A stretch of 64,000 nucleotides of DNA from Rhodobacter sp. (GTDB taxonomy: Bacteria > Pseudomonadota > Alphaproteobacteria > Rhodobacterales > Rhodobacteraceae). Below, piece by piece: positions 8,625 through 17,475 of the stretch. Location: contig JASJDP010000029.1 in the NCBI GenBank assembly GCA_030065095.1, positions 1 through 64,000 of the forward strand, written 5' to 3'. Every line of letters starts with the position of its first letter. Within the stretch, counting starts at the first letter, position 1. The notes under the pieces were generated by a model. That model was not told where the DNA came from. It did no database searches and saw only the letters and a list, made by a program, of their open reading frames with translations. The position numbers and the translations under genes were made by a program.

Positions 8625-9617
8625 ATGTACGCTCAGATGGTAAAGAGCACTGGCCAGGGCGCGAAGACGCGCGATGAGATGACCGATGAAGAACGCGACT
8701 TTCAGGACCGGATAGACGCCGATATCAAGATCGAGCCGCGCGATTGGATGCCAGACGGGTATCGCAAGACGCTTATCCGCCAGATCGGCCAGCATGCGCA
8801 TTCCGAGATCGTCGGCCAATTGCCCGAGGGCAACTGGATCACCCGTGCACCGACACTGGAACGCAAGATGATCCTGCTGGCCAAGGTGCAGGACGAGGCC
8901 GGTCACGGACTTTACCTCTACTCTGCCGCCGAAACCCTGGGCGTCAGCCGCGACGACCTGACCGCGCAGCTTTTGAGCGGCAAGATGAAGTATTCGTCGA
9001 TCTTCAATTACCCGACGTTGACCTGGGCGGATATCGGGGCGGTCGGCTGGCTGGTCGACGGGGCGGCGATCATGAACCAGGTGCCTCTGCAACGCACGTC
9101 ATACGGGCCCTACGCGCGCGCGATGATCCGCATCTGCAAAGAGGAATCGTTCCACCAGCGCCAGGGCTACGACATCATGATGAAGATGGCGCAGGGCAGC
9201 CCGGAGCAAAGGAAAATGGCACAGGATGCGCTCAACCGGTTCTGGTACCCCTCGCTGATGATGTTCGGGCCATCGGACAAAGACAGCGTGCATTCGGCAC
9301 AGTCGATGGCATGGAAGATCAAGATCAACACCAATGACGAGCTGCGCCAGAAATTCGTCGACCAGACTGTGCCCCAGGCAGATTACCTGGGGCTGACAAT
9401 TCCGGACGAAAACCTGAAATGGAACGAAGAAACCGGCCGGCACGATTTTTCCGAGCCCGACTGGACCGAGTTTTTCGACGTCATCAAGGGCAACGGGCCC
9501 TGCAACACCGAACGCATGAACGCCCGCATGAAGGCATGGGAGGACGGCCAGTGGGTGCGTGACGGGCTTTTGGCACATGGCCGAAAGCGGGCCGCGGCCA
9601 ATGTTGCCGCCGAATAG
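8625..9617 (+). CDS. paaA: Phenylacetyl-CoA 1,2-epoxidase catalytic subunit PaaA
   Basis: Catalytic diiron subunit of the ring 1,2-epoxidase that converts phenylacetyl-CoA to its epoxide, 330 aa. It is a ferritin-like carboxylate-bridged protein. The helices carrying the metal ligands are visible in KVQDEAGHG and [11 protein letters not shown] (E-x2-H type). Length and sequence are typical for PaaA. A GGGAGGAG ribosome site precedes ATG 8625. It is followed by paaB, paaC, paaD and paaE in the canonical order. PaaA forms the core complex with PaaC and, with PaaB, receives electrons from PaaE. Confidence 0.95.
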   Translation: MYAQMVKSTGQGAKTRDEMTDEERDFQDRIDADIKIEPRDWMPDGYRKTLIRQIGQHAHSEIVGQLPEGNWITRAPTLERKMILLAKVQDEAGHGLYLYSAAETLGVSRDDLTAQLLSGKMKYSSIFNYPTLTWADIGAVGWLVDGAAIMNQVPLQRTSYGPYARAMIRICKEESFHQRQGYDIMMKMAQGSPEQRKMAQDALNRFWYPSLMMFGPSDKDSVHSAQSMAWKIKINTNDELRQKFVDQTVPQADYLGLTIPDENLKWNEETGRHDFSEPDWTEFFDVIKGNGPCNTERMNARMKAWEDGQWVRDGLLAHGRKRAAANVAAE

Positions 9618-9644
9618 CCCGCGCGGGCGAGGAGGATCAAAGCG

Positions 9645-9929
9645 ATGAAAAACGAATGGCCCCTTTGGGAGGTTTTCATCCGCGGGCAGCACGGGTTGAA
9701 CCATCGGCATGTCGGATCGTTGCACGCACCGGACGCCGAGATGGCGATCAGGAATGCGCGCGACGTTTATACCCGCCGCAACGAAGGCGTCTCGATCTGG
9801 GTGGTCGAGTCGCGCCATATCGCTGCCACGGCGCCGGGTGACAAGGGCCCGCTCTTTGAGCCGTCCGAAACCAAGGTGTATCGCCACCCGACCTTCTTCG
9901 ACATCCCCGACGAAGTGGGGCACATGTGA
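9645..9929 (+). CDS. paaB: Phenylacetyl-CoA epoxidase subunit PaaB
   Basis: Small 94-aa subunit of the multicomponent epoxidase. It starts with WPLWEVFIRGQ and contains the typical DAEMAIRNARDVYTRR segment. In characterised complexes PaaB bridges PaaAC heterodimers and is needed for electron transfer from PaaE. A GAGGAGG-type site lies before the ATG. The stop codon overlaps the paaC start (TGATG), which indicates translational coupling. Confidence 0.95.
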   Translation: MKNEWPLWEVFIRGQHGLNHRHVGSLHAPDAEMAIRNARDVYTRRNEGVSIWVVESRHIAATAPGDKGPLFEPSETKVYRHPTFFDIPDEVGHM

Positions 9930-10696
9930 TGGCGACACCGGACAATGCCGCACTTTTCCAGTTCCTGCTGCGGATGGGCGACAATACGCTGATCCTTGGT
10001 CACCGCGTGTCGGAATGGTGTGGCCTGGCGCCGGTTCTGGAAGAAGACATTGCGCTTGCCAACACAGCGCTGGACCTGATCGGCCAGACCCAGCTCTGGC
10101 TTGGCTATGCCGCCGATGTGCAGGGCGAGGGCAAGACAGCCGACGACCTGGCCTTTTTGCGCGATGTCTGGGATTTTCGCAACGTGTTGCTGGTGGAACT
10201 GCCGAACGGCGATTTCGGCCAGACGATCATGCGCCAGTTCCTGTTCGATGCCTGGGCGTCTATCATGCTGGCGCGGCTGCAGAAATCCAGCGATCAAACC
10301 GTGCGCGAGATTGCGGAGAAGGCATCGAAAGAGGTGTCCTATCACGTAGAGCGATCGGCCGGAACTGTGGTCGGCCTTGGAGACGGCACGGAGGAAAGCC
10401 ACAGCCGCATGCAAGCCGCGCTGGACTACCTTTTCCCTTATGTAGGCGAGCTGTTCCTCAGCGACGAGGTGGACGTGGCAATGATCCAAGCGGAAATCGC
10501 CCCGGATCCGGCCAGCCTGCGGGCGGAATACGACGCCCTGGTGGCCAAGATCATGGCCGAAGCCACTTTGACCGTTCCCGCGGACGCGTATGTTCACAAG
10601 GGCGGTCGAAGCGGCGCGCTCCATACCGAACACCTTGGGCATCTTCTGGCACAGATGCAGTGGCTCCAACGGGCCTATCCGGGATGCCGGTGGTGA
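9929..10696 (+). CDS. paaC: Phenylacetyl-CoA epoxidase structural subunit PaaC
   Basis: Ferritin-like subunit of 255 aa that pairs with PaaA but does not carry the functional diiron site in studied homologues. The sequence starts ATPDNAALFQFLLRMGDN and has the LGHRLSEW-like segment (LGHRVSEWCG) of PaaC. ATG 9929 is used because it overlaps the paaB stop; a GTG directly before it (9926) is an alternative. The stop lies 11 bp before the paaD ATG. Confidence 0.94.
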   Translation: MATPDNAALFQFLLRMGDNTLILGHRVSEWCGLAPVLEEDIALANTALDLIGQTQLWLGYAADVQGEGKTADDLAFLRDVWDFRNVLLVELPNGDFGQTIMRQFLFDAWASIMLARLQKSSDQTVREIAEKASKEVSYHVERSAGTVVGLGDGTEESHSRMQAALDYLFPYVGELFLSDEVDVAMIQAEIAPDPASLRAEYDALVAKIMAEATLTVPADAYVHKGGRSGALHTEHLGHLLAQMQWLQRAYPGCRW

Positions 10697-10707
10697 CGGA
10701 GGCGCCT

Positions 10708-11169
10708 ATGGGTCTGCCTGACGTGGCTGAGGTCTGGGACTGGCTGAGCACCATTCCCGATCCCGAGATCCCGGTGATCTCACTTGTTGATCTCGGTATC
10801 ATCCGCGATGTGGGATGGCGGGGCGACACGCTGGTTGTCACGGTGACCCCGACCTATTCCGGCTGCCCGGCCACGACGGTTATCAATCTGGACATCGACG
10901 CGGCGCTGCGTGCCCGGGGCATCAAAAAGCTTGAACTGAAACGCCAGCTCAGCCCGGCCTGGACGACCGGCTGGTTGACGGAAACCGGGCGCCGCAAGCT
11001 GGAAGAGTTCGGAATTGCACCGCCGCAGCCGGCTGGCGGACCGAGCCGCTGCCCGCGCTGCCACGGAGAAAACCTGGAAAGACTCAGCCAGTTTGGTTCG
11101 ACCCCCTGCAAGGCGCAGTGGCGCTGCCGGGATTGCCTGGAGCCCTTTGACTATTTCAAGTGCATCTAA
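10708..11169 (+). CDS. paaD: Phenylacetyl-CoA epoxidase assembly subunit PaaD
   Basis: A 153-aa MIP18/DUF59-family protein. The N-terminal part (VWDWLSTIPDPEIPVISLVD) is the iron-sulfur assembly-type DUF59 domain. The C-terminus contains a zinc-ribbon-like set of cysteines (CPRC about 40 residues from the end, then CRDC). It is thought to help metal-centre maturation of the epoxidase. GGAGG at 10698-10702 lies 5 nt before ATG 10708, so this start is preferred over ATG 10684, which would overlap paaC. Confidence 0.92.
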   Translation: MGLPDVAEVWDWLSTIPDPEIPVISLVDLGIIRDVGWRGDTLVVTVTPTYSGCPATTVINLDIDAALRARGIKKLELKRQLSPAWTTGWLTETGRRKLEEFGIAPPQPAGGPSRCPRCHGENLERLSQFGSTPCKAQWRCRDCLEPFDYFKCI

Positions 11170-11183
11170 GCGGAGAGGCCAAG

Positions 11184-12260
11184 ATGGCACGCTTTCACGA
11201 TCTGACCGTCACCGACGTCCGCAAAACCATCCGCGATGCCGTCGTGGTGACCCTGCGTCCCGAAAATGGTGCCGCCAAGGCGTTCGATTTCATCCAGGGC
11301 CAATACCTGACGTTTCGCCGAGACTTCGACGGCGAGGAGTTGCGGCGGTCCTATTCGATCTGCGCGGGCCGGGATGACGGTGTCCTGCAGGTCGGGATAA
11401 AACGGGTCGACGGCGGCGCCTTTTCGACCTGGGCCAATGACGAGCTGAAGCCCGGCGACAGGTTGCAGGCGATGCCGCCGATGGGCGGCTTTTTTGTCGA
11501 ACTCGCCCCCGAACGCGCGCGCCATTATCTGGGGTTCGCGGGCGGGTCCGGCATCACGCCGGTGCTTTCGATCCTCAAAACCACACTGGCGCGCGAACCG
11601 AAATCGTCCTTTAGCCTGGTCTATGCCAACAAGGGCGTGAGCTCGATCATGTTCCGCGAGGAACTGGAGGATCTGAAGAACCTTTATCTGGGCAGACTCA
11701 CCGTGATCCACGTGCTGGAAACCGACGCGCAGGAGATCGATCTTTTTACCGGGTTGGTAACGGCGGAAAAATGCGCCCAGCTCTTTGCCACCGGATGGAT
11801 CGATATCGACAACGTCGACACAGCATTCATCTGCGGCCCCGAACCGATGATGCTGGGCATCGCGGGTGCATTGCGCGAGGCCGGGCTCGACGACGGCCAG
11901 ATCAAGTTCGAGCTTTTCGCCTCGGCGCAGCCCGGCCGGGCCAAGCGCAACGCAGCCCCGAAGCATACCGCGAGCACGGCAAATCAGACGGTTTTCGCAA
12001 TCACCCTCGACGGAGCCACGCAGACAATAACGGTGTCCAAGGACACAAGCCTGTTGGACGCAGCCCTGGAAAACGCCATCGACGCGCCTTTTGCGTGCAG
12101 GGCCGGGGTTTGTTCAACCTGCCGCTGCCGCGTGCTGGAGGGCGAGGTTGAAATGAAGACCAACCATGCGCTTGAGGACTACGAAGTCGAGAAGGGATAT
12201 GTGCTTGCCTGCCAGTCGCACGCCATCACCGACACCGTTCGCGTCGATTTCGATCAGTAG
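11184..12260 (+). CDS. paaE: Phenylacetyl-CoA epoxidase reductase PaaE
   Basis: Electron-transfer subunit of 358 aa that moves electrons from NADPH through FAD and a 2Fe-2S cluster to PaaA. The first two thirds form a ferredoxin-NADP reductase module (RRSYSICAG for FAD binding, GFAGGSGITPVLS for the nucleotide). The C-terminal plant-type ferredoxin has CRAGVCSTCRCRV and a final cysteine in LACQS. A GGAGAGG site at 11172-11178 supports ATG 11184. Confidence 0.95.
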   Translation: MARFHDLTVTDVRKTIRDAVVVTLRPENGAAKAFDFIQGQYLTFRRDFDGEELRRSYSICAGRDDGVLQVGIKRVDGGAFSTWANDELKPGDRLQAMPPMGGFFVELAPERARHYLGFAGGSGITPVLSILKTTLAREPKSSFSLVYANKGVSSIMFREELEDLKNLYLGRLTVIHVLETDAQEIDLFTGLVTAEKCAQLFATGWIDIDNVDTAFICGPEPMMLGIAGALREAGLDDGQIKFELFASAQPGRAKRNAAPKHTASTANQTVFAITLDGATQTITVSKDTSLLDAALENAIDAPFACRAGVCSTCRCRVLEGEVEMKTNHALEDYEVEKGYVLACQSHAITDTVRVDFDQ

Positions 12261-12271
12261 GGGACCCTGCG

Positions 12272-13030
12272 ATGGCCGAAGACATGACGATAAGGGACTA
12301 CCTCGCCCGTGGCGGCAAGCTGACCAGCCCTGCGAATGTGCCGCCGCGCTATCGCGCTGAACTGATGAAGCTGATGGCCATCTTCGTCGATAGCGAACTG
12401 GCTGGTGCAGCCGGATTTGCCGACATGATCAACCAGGGTCCGGGCATCAAGGAACGGATCGCCGCCGCCAAGATCGTGATGGAAAAGACCGACAATGCCG
12501 GCAAGGTACTGCGGATCATGGGGGATTTCGGGGCCGACACGGCGCGGTACGCCAACCACCATCCCTGGGCGGCACGGCTTGACCGCGCGGCGGATATCGG
12601 CACGTCCCGGGGCGAGCACGACATGCGTCTGGCTTTGTTCAACTACCCGTTGGAAGGCTGGGGCGATGCGGTCGTGATGAACCTGCTCATGGGGCACGCA
12701 GTGACCATCCAACTCGAAGAATTCGGCAAGGTGTCGTACCAGCCGCTGGCCGAGGCGTTCCGGGCTATCCTCCCGGTCGAGAGGCGCCATGCCGAGCTGG
12801 CACAGGAAGGTTTGGCGCGCCTGCTTGAGCCCGCTTCCGACGGCCGCCTGCAAGCGTCGGTCGATTATTGGTGGCCGCGCGTTGCGGCCTCGTTTGGGGC
12901 CGCGGACTCTGCCCGGTTCGAATCGCTGCGTGAAATGGGGCTCCGCCACCAGAGCAATGCGGAGCTGCGCACCCGTTGGGAGGCGGAAGCGGCCGATATT
13001 CTGAAAGGCTTCGGTCTTCGCGGCCTGTGA
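12272..13030 (+). CDS. Additional PaaA/PaaC-like ferritin-fold protein
   Basis: A 252-aa protein annotated in relatives as a phenylacetic acid catabolic protein. It is all-helical and resembles PaaA and PaaC. The second ligand helix is partly kept (VERRHAELAQEG compares with EESFHQRQG of PaaA). The first half has EKTDNAGK where PaaA has QDEAGHG, so the metal-binding histidine there is missing. It lies 11 bp after paaE and is clearly part of the operon. It might be an extra structural or regulatory subunit of the epoxidase, or act on a different CoA ester. Its function is not established. Confidence 0.7.
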   Translation: MAEDMTIRDYLARGGKLTSPANVPPRYRAELMKLMAIFVDSELAGAAGFADMINQGPGIKERIAAAKIVMEKTDNAGKVLRIMGDFGADTARYANHHPWAARLDRAADIGTSRGEHDMRLALFNYPLEGWGDAVVMNLLMGHAVTIQLEEFGKVSYQPLAEAFRAILPVERRHAELAQEGLARLLEPASDGRLQASVDYWWPRVAASFGAADSARFESLREMGLRHQSNAELRTRWEAEAADILKGFGLRGL

Positions 13031-13078
13031 CCGGCGGATCCCGGACGCGGACGCTGCCGGACACCGGGCCCGAGCGGG

Positions 13079-13675
13079 TCAGATACCTTTCAATCCGTTC
13101 AGCGTCAGATCGGCGACAATCTTGGCGTAAGCTTCGCGCGCCTCGTTGCCGGCTCCGCTGTTCCACATGTAGTACCAGTTGAGCATGCCGAAGACGGACA
13201 TGGTTGCCGAGCGAAGCTTGACCTTGTCATTCCCCAGTGCGTCCGGGGCAATATCACGAAGAATATTTCCCAAAAACACGACCATATCGCGCTGGTACCC
13301 GCGCAAAACGATCTGCTGTTCCTCCGGCAGCCTGCCGACGCCGTCGATCTGAACCCGGTGTTCGTAATCCGACCCCTGATAGGCGAACAGTATATGGTGC
13401 GCCGCCCTATAAAGCCGTTCATCGGGGCTGAGCCCGGCAAGATCAATGCCGCAGATCAAGTCCCGCAGTTCGCTCAGATAGGTTTCCAGGATATCGTAAA
13501 GGATCGCGTCCTTGCTGTCGTAATAGTGATAGATATTGGCTTTGGAGATTCCGCAGGCCTCGGCAAGCTGGGTCATCGACGCACGATCGAAGCCTTCCGT
13601 GGCAAAGACCTTTGCGGCGTTGCTCAGGATCAATCCGCGTTTCTTGTCGTGGTCCTTTGCTATCGTGCGTGCCAC
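13079..13675 (-). CDS. paaR: TetR-family regulator PaaR
   Basis: A 198-aa TetR/AcrR-type repressor. The N-terminal helix-turn-helix is clear (MTQLAEACGISKANIYHYY, about residues 34-52) and the C-terminal domain would bind the effector. It lies 3 bp after paaK on the same strand, as the last gene of a paaI-paaK-paaR operon, and is convergent with the paaA-E operon. In related Betaproteobacteria and Thermus PaaR senses phenylacetyl-CoA and represses paa operons. Two near-identical palindromes at 7360 and 15586 are the likely binding sites. Confidence 0.85.
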   Translation of the reverse strand: MARTIAKDHDKKRGLILSNAAKVFATEGFDRASMTQLAEACGISKANIYHYYDSKDAILYDILETYLSELRDLICGIDLAGLSPDERLYRAAHHILFAYQGSDYEHRVQIDGVGRLPEEQQIVLRGYQRDMVVFLGNILRDIAPDALGNDKVKLRSATMSVFGMLNWYYMWNSGAGNEAREAYAKIVADLTLNGLKGI

Positions 13676-13678
13676 GAT

Positions 13679-14989
13679 CTACTCCCTGTCCCTCTTGTCG
13701 ACGACGCGTCTCGCCTTGCCCTGGCTACGCTCGACTTCGCCGGGCTCGCCGACAATGATTTCGGTCGAGACGCCCACCATGTCCTTAATGCGCTTGTTCA
13801 GCATCCTCGCGGCCGCGGTCTTGGCCATTTCGCCGGACGCGTCCGGCGACGCTTCGACATGAACGCGCATCGCGTCCATCCTGCCCGATTTGTAGAGCTC
13901 GATCTGGTAATGGGGTGCCAGGCCGCCGGTGGCCATCACCTGCTCCTCGATCTGGCTGGGAAAGACATTGACACCGCGCAGGATAATCATGTCGTCCGAC
14001 CGGCCGGTGATCTTGGCCATCCGGCGCATCGACCGCGCGGTGCCGGGCAGAAGCCGCGTCAGATCGCGGGTGCGGTAACGGATCATCGGCAAGGCTTCCT
14101 TGGTGAGCGTGGTAAAGACCAACTCGCCCTCCTCGCCATCGGGCAGCACCTCGCCGGTATCCGGATCGATGATCTCGGGGAGGAAATGATCTTCCCAGAT
14201 CACCGGACCATCCTTGGTCTCGACGCATTCGTTGGCCACGCCGGGGCCCATGATTTCGGACAGGCCGTAGATATCGACGGCGTGCATGTCGAACGCGTCC
14301 TCGACCTGACTGCGCATGGCATCCGTCCAGGGTTCGGCGCCGAAAATGCCGACTTTGAGCGAGCAGGCCCGGGGATCGAGGCCCTGTTTGAGAAACTGCT
14401 CGAGGATATTCAGCATGTAAGACGGCGTCACCATGATGCCGTCGGGCTTGAAATCCTGAATCAGGCTCACCTGCCTTTCGGTCTGTCCGCCCGACATCGG
14501 GATCACCGTGCATCCCAGCCGCTCGGCCCCGTAATGCGCGCCAAGCCCGCCGGTGAAAAGCCCATAACCATATGCGACATGCACCATCTCGCCCTTGCGG
14601 ATGCCGCTGGCACGGATCGAACGGGCGACGAGATCGGCCCAGTTGTCTATGTCGCCCCGGGTGTAACCGACCACGGTCGGCTTTCCCGTCGTCCCGGAAG
14701 ACGCGTGGATCCGCACGACCTCGCTTTTCGGCACGGCGAACAGGCCGAAGGGGTAATTGTCGCGCAGGTCGTTCTTGAGGGTGAACGGGAATTTCGAAAG
14801 ATCGGAAAGCTGACGCAGATCGTCGGGATGAACGCCCGCGTCGTCAAAGCGCGCCTTGTACATCGGCACGTTGTCATAGGCATGACGCACCGACCATTTC
14901 AGCCGTTCAAGCTGAAGCGCGCGAATCTCGTCAACCGACGCGATCTCGATCGGATCCAAATCATCTGTGTTCGGGGTCAGATCCTTCAT
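13679..14989 (-). CDS. paaK: Phenylacetate-CoA ligase
   Basis: AMP-forming acyl-CoA ligase of 436 aa that activates phenylacetate to phenylacetyl-CoA, the first step of the pathway. The adenylate-binding motif SSGTTGKPTVVGYT is present. Length is normal for PaaK. GGAGG sits 8 nt upstream of ATG 14989; a longer frame starting at 15019 is not preferred. It is the middle gene of the paaI-paaK-paaR unit. Confidence 0.95.
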   Translation of the reverse strand: MKDLTPNTDDLDPIEIASVDEIRALQLERLKWSVRHAYDNVPMYKARFDDAGVHPDDLRQLSDLSKFPFTLKNDLRDNYPFGLFAVPKSEVVRIHASSGTTGKPTVVGYTRGDIDNWADLVARSIRASGIRKGEMVHVAYGYGLFTGGLGAHYGAERLGCTVIPMSGGQTERQVSLIQDFKPDGIMVTPSYMLNILEQFLKQGLDPRACSLKVGIFGAEPWTDAMRSQVEDAFDMHAVDIYGLSEIMGPGVANECVETKDGPVIWEDHFLPEIIDPDTGEVLPDGEEGELVFTTLTKEALPMIRYRTRDLTRLLPGTARSMRRMAKITGRSDDMIILRGVNVFPSQIEEQVMATGGLAPHYQIELYKSGRMDAMRVHVEASPDASGEMAKTAAARMLNKRIKDMVGVSTEIIVGEPGEVERSQGKARRVVDKRDRE

Positions 14990-15015
14990 TGTGGTTTCCT
15001 CCAAACCCTTTCGGA

Positions 15016-15441
15016 TCACTCCTGGAAATGCTGGCCGTTGACCGTTCGCGACACGCCGCGGAATTCTGCGATCACGGCCGCATCCTGGTTGGTCACCCGA
15101 ACGTCATAGATGCCGCTGCGACCGGCGAGCGCCACTTCGGTGGCCGTTGCGGTCAACCGGTCACCGGCCTGTCCCGGCGTCAGATAGGAAATGGCCGCGT
15201 GCTGACCCACGGTGGATCGGTTTCGGCTGTTGCAGGCAAAGGCAAAGGCGCTATCGGCGAGCGAAAAGCTGACACCGCCGTGGCAGGTACCGTGGCCGTT
15301 GCAATGCTCGGGCCTGACCGTCATGGCCAATACTGCGCGGCCTTCGTCGACTTCGACGATCTCGATACCCAGCCACTGGCTTGCCGCATCCCCGGACCAG
15401 AGCGCAGCAGCGGATTTTTCGGCGCGTTGCTTTGGCGTCAT
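15016..15441 (-). CDS. paaI: Hydroxyphenylacetyl-CoA thioesterase PaaI
   Basis: Hotdog-fold thioesterase of 141 aa. The motif HGTCHGG and the aspartate in SLADSAFAFACNS match PaaI, which removes dead-end CoA esters and recycles CoA. It is the first gene of the minus-strand paa operon, 26 bp before paaK. The predicted PaaR operator lies about 145 bp upstream. Confidence 0.92.
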   Translation of the reverse strand: MTPKQRAEKSAAALWSGDAASQWLGIEIVEVDEGRAVLAMTVRPEHCNGHGTCHGGVSFSLADSAFAFACNSRNRSTVGQHAAISYLTPGQAGDRLTATATEVALAGRSGIYDVRVTNQDAAVIAEFRGVSRTVNGQHFQE

Positions 15442-15873
15442 CTTACCGTCTCTCGAAGCGGGGTGCGCGGGTTTCGCGGAACGCTGACACGCTTGTGGTG
15501 TCCTCCGTTCCTTCGCCTGAGGCTTTCGAATTATCGCTCATCTCCGGCTCGCCGATCGAACGCATCGAAAACACTACTTGCATAAACCGAACGGTTGGTC
15601 AATAAATTGTACCGATCGAAAAAGTGCTGTCGAAACCGCATGAATTCATGTCAGATCTGCCGCCGGTCCACGTAACATGTGAGGGAGATGTTGCACGGGT
15701 TGCCGTCAATGGCCCTGAGGGAAGTGCAGCCTTGCGCGTGGTGCGTTCGGGCCTGGTACAGGGTTTGACACCGGTTGACACACCCGCAGGTATCTATTCC
15801 GCCATGGCAACCAAGACACCGATGAACGCCGACCCAACCCGAATTCGTACGCCATTTATCTAGGGAGGATCCA
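15442..15873. other. Intergenic region between paaI and the TRAP transporter
   Basis: A 430-bp divergent promoter region. It holds the operator at 15586-15603 and a TTGACC hexamer overlapping it on the minus strand. A plus-strand frame from ATG 15648 begins with a segment (VTCEGDVARVAVNGPE, about 15669-15716) that resembles the first beta-strands of enoyl-CoA hydratases such as PaaG and then loses all similarity. This may be a remnant of a deleted paaG, but the match is short. Confidence 0.4.
15586..15603 (+). promoter_or_regulatory. Probable PaaR operator upstream of paaI-paaK-paaR
   Basis: ACCGAACGGTTGGTCAAT differs from the site at 7360-7377 at only two of 18 positions and keeps the imperfect palindrome. 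On the minus strand the overlapping TTGACC resembles a -35 element for paaI, so binding would block transcription and autoregulate paaR. It could also influence the divergent dctP operon. Confidence 0.72.
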
Positions 15874-16896
15874 ATGGCCAGACAGATCAAACTTACCTCG
15901 CTGCTTGCAGGCGCCGCGATCGCGTTTTCAGCATCCCTCGCCTGGGCTGCGGACTACACGCTGACCATCTCCAGCTGGGCGCCGCCAACCCACGGCATCA
16001 ACGCCAAAATGTGGCCGAAATTCGTCGAAATGGTCGAAGAGGCAACCGATGGGCGTGTGACCGCCGAGTTGAAACTTGGTATCGCCCCGCCCCCGGCCCA
16101 GATGGACCTGATTCAGGACGGCGCAGCCGACCTGTCGATCATCTTTCACGGCTATCAGGCGGGCCGGTTCGTCACCACCAAGCTCATCGAACTGCCGGGT
16201 TACGAAGGCAGCGCGGAAGACGCCTCGGTCGCGTATTGGAAGGCATACGAGCAGTATCTTTCCAAAGCCGACGAACATCGCGGCGTCAAGGTCGTTGCTC
16301 TGCACACGCATGGCCCCGCCCAGCTGCACAGCTCCGGCCAGATCACATCGCTCGAACAGGTTTCGGGTCTCAAGGTCCGCATTCCGGGCGGTGTCGGCGG
16401 CGATGTCGGCGCGGCGCTTGGCGCGACAGGCATTCAGGTGCCGGCCCCGAAGGTCTATGAAACGCTTGCCTCAAAGGCTGCTGACGGCGTGGTCATGCCG
16501 ATGGAATCCCGCAAGGGTTTCAAGCTGACCGAAGTGGCGCAGAACGTCTATGAGGTCCCGGGTGGCCTTTATCGCGGCTCGTTCGCCTTCATCATGAACG
16601 AAGACGCCTTTGCCGATCTTCCTGCCGATTTGCAGGCCGTGCTGGAAGAGCAAGTCTTTGGCGAGCCCTTGAGCCGCGAGATCGGCCGGATCTGGGACGA
16701 GATCGACACCATCGGCCGCGACGCGACCGAAGCCGATGCCAGCAATACCATCAACCGGGCGTCGGACGCAGACCTCGCCAAATTCCAGGAGATCGCGGGC
16801 GGCATCGTTTCAGCTGTGATCGAAGAAGTTGCCGGCGCGGGCGTCGATGCGCAGGCCGCCTATGATATGCTGAAATCCGAGCTGTCGGCCAACTGA
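15874..16896 (+). CDS. dctP: TRAP transporter substrate-binding protein (DctP family)
   Basis: Periplasmic solute receptor of 340 aa. A Sec signal peptide is visible (MARQIKLTSLLAGAAIAFSA, cleavage near AWA-ADYT). The mature part follows the DctP fold, with the specificity arginine plausibly in GLKVRIPGG. AGGGAGG precedes the ATG. The membrane subunits dctQ and dctM follow. Its place inside the paa locus suggests an aromatic or phenylacetate-like carboxylate as ligand, but this is inferred from context. Confidence 0.9.
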   Translation: MARQIKLTSLLAGAAIAFSASLAWAADYTLTISSWAPPTHGINAKMWPKFVEMVEEATDGRVTAELKLGIAPPPAQMDLIQDGAADLSIIFHGYQAGRFVTTKLIELPGYEGSAEDASVAYWKAYEQYLSKADEHRGVKVVALHTHGPAQLHSSGQITSLEQVSGLKVRIPGGVGGDVGAALGATGIQVPAPKVYETLASKAADGVVMPMESRKGFKLTEVAQNVYEVPGGLYRGSFAFIMNEDAFADLPADLQAVLEEQVFGEPLSREIGRIWDEIDTIGRDATEADASNTINRASDADLAKFQEIAGGIVSAVIEEVAGAGVDAQAAYDMLKSELSAN

Positions 16897-16905
16897 TCGG
16901 ACTAG

Positions 16906-16930
16906 GGCCCGTCGTTTCGTGCGATGGGCC
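16906..16930 (+). promoter_or_regulatory. Hairpin between dctP and dctQ
   Basis: GGCCCGTCG and CGATGGGCC form a 9-bp stem (one G-U pair) with a 7-nt loop. There is no T-run. Such structures after binding-protein genes usually stabilise the upstream mRNA or reduce read-through, so that the receptor is made in excess over the permease. Confidence 0.55.
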
Positions 16931-16968
16931 GCTTGCTGACCGTCGCTTGTATTCGCGGAGGCCCGAAG

Positions 16969-17475
16969 ATGAGATCGCTGCTGGCGCTGATCCGTCGTAT
17001 CGACCAAATCCCGATCCTGATCGCGTCCGCCGCCCTGTTCATTCTGATGGTCATGACCTTCTGCGACGTGATCCTGCGGTCGAGCTTCAATGCGCCGATC
17101 GAGGCGGCAACCGAGCTGACGCGCATTCTGGTGGCGATCACCGTGTTTGCGGTTCTCCCCCATGTGTCCGCCTCCAGCGGTCACATCAGCGTCGACCTGA
17201 CCGACCCGTTTTTCCAACGCTTCCATCTGGATCGTTGGCGAGACGGGATCATCTTTGTCGTCTGCGGGGGCTTGCTCTATTGGCCGACCCAACGGATCAT
17301 CACCTTGGCCGATCGCACGCGCGGATACGGTGATGTCACAGAGTATCTCGGGATCCCGCAACACTACATCATGTGGTTCATCGCGATTGCCACGGCGACA
17401 GCGGGGATCGCAATGGTCGTCTCCGGGTTGCTGAGGCTTATCGCTCCCGACCTCTTGAGAGCACGGGACCAATGA
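16969..17475 (+). CDS. dctQ: TRAP transporter small permease (DctQ family)
   Basis: Small membrane subunit of 168 aa with four predicted transmembrane helices, the first at about residues 15-35 (PILIASAALFILMVMTF). GGAGG at 16957-16961 lies 7 nt before ATG 16969, which is preferred over an in-frame ATG at 16924. The stop overlaps the dctM ATG (ATGA), so the two permease subunits are translationally coupled. Confidence 0.88.
   Translation: MRSLLALIRRIDQIPILIASAALFILMVMTFCDVILRSSFNAPIEAATELTRILVAITVFAVLPHVSASSGHISVDLTDPFFQRFHLDRWRDGIIFVVCGGLLYWPTQRIITLADRTRGYGDVTEYLGIPQHYIMWFIAIATATAGIAMVVSGLLRLIAPDLLRARDQ

Noticed and set aside
13358-15109. 583-codon plus-strand frame across paaR and paaK
   Set aside because: It overlaps two well-defined minus-strand genes completely and shows no protein family pattern.
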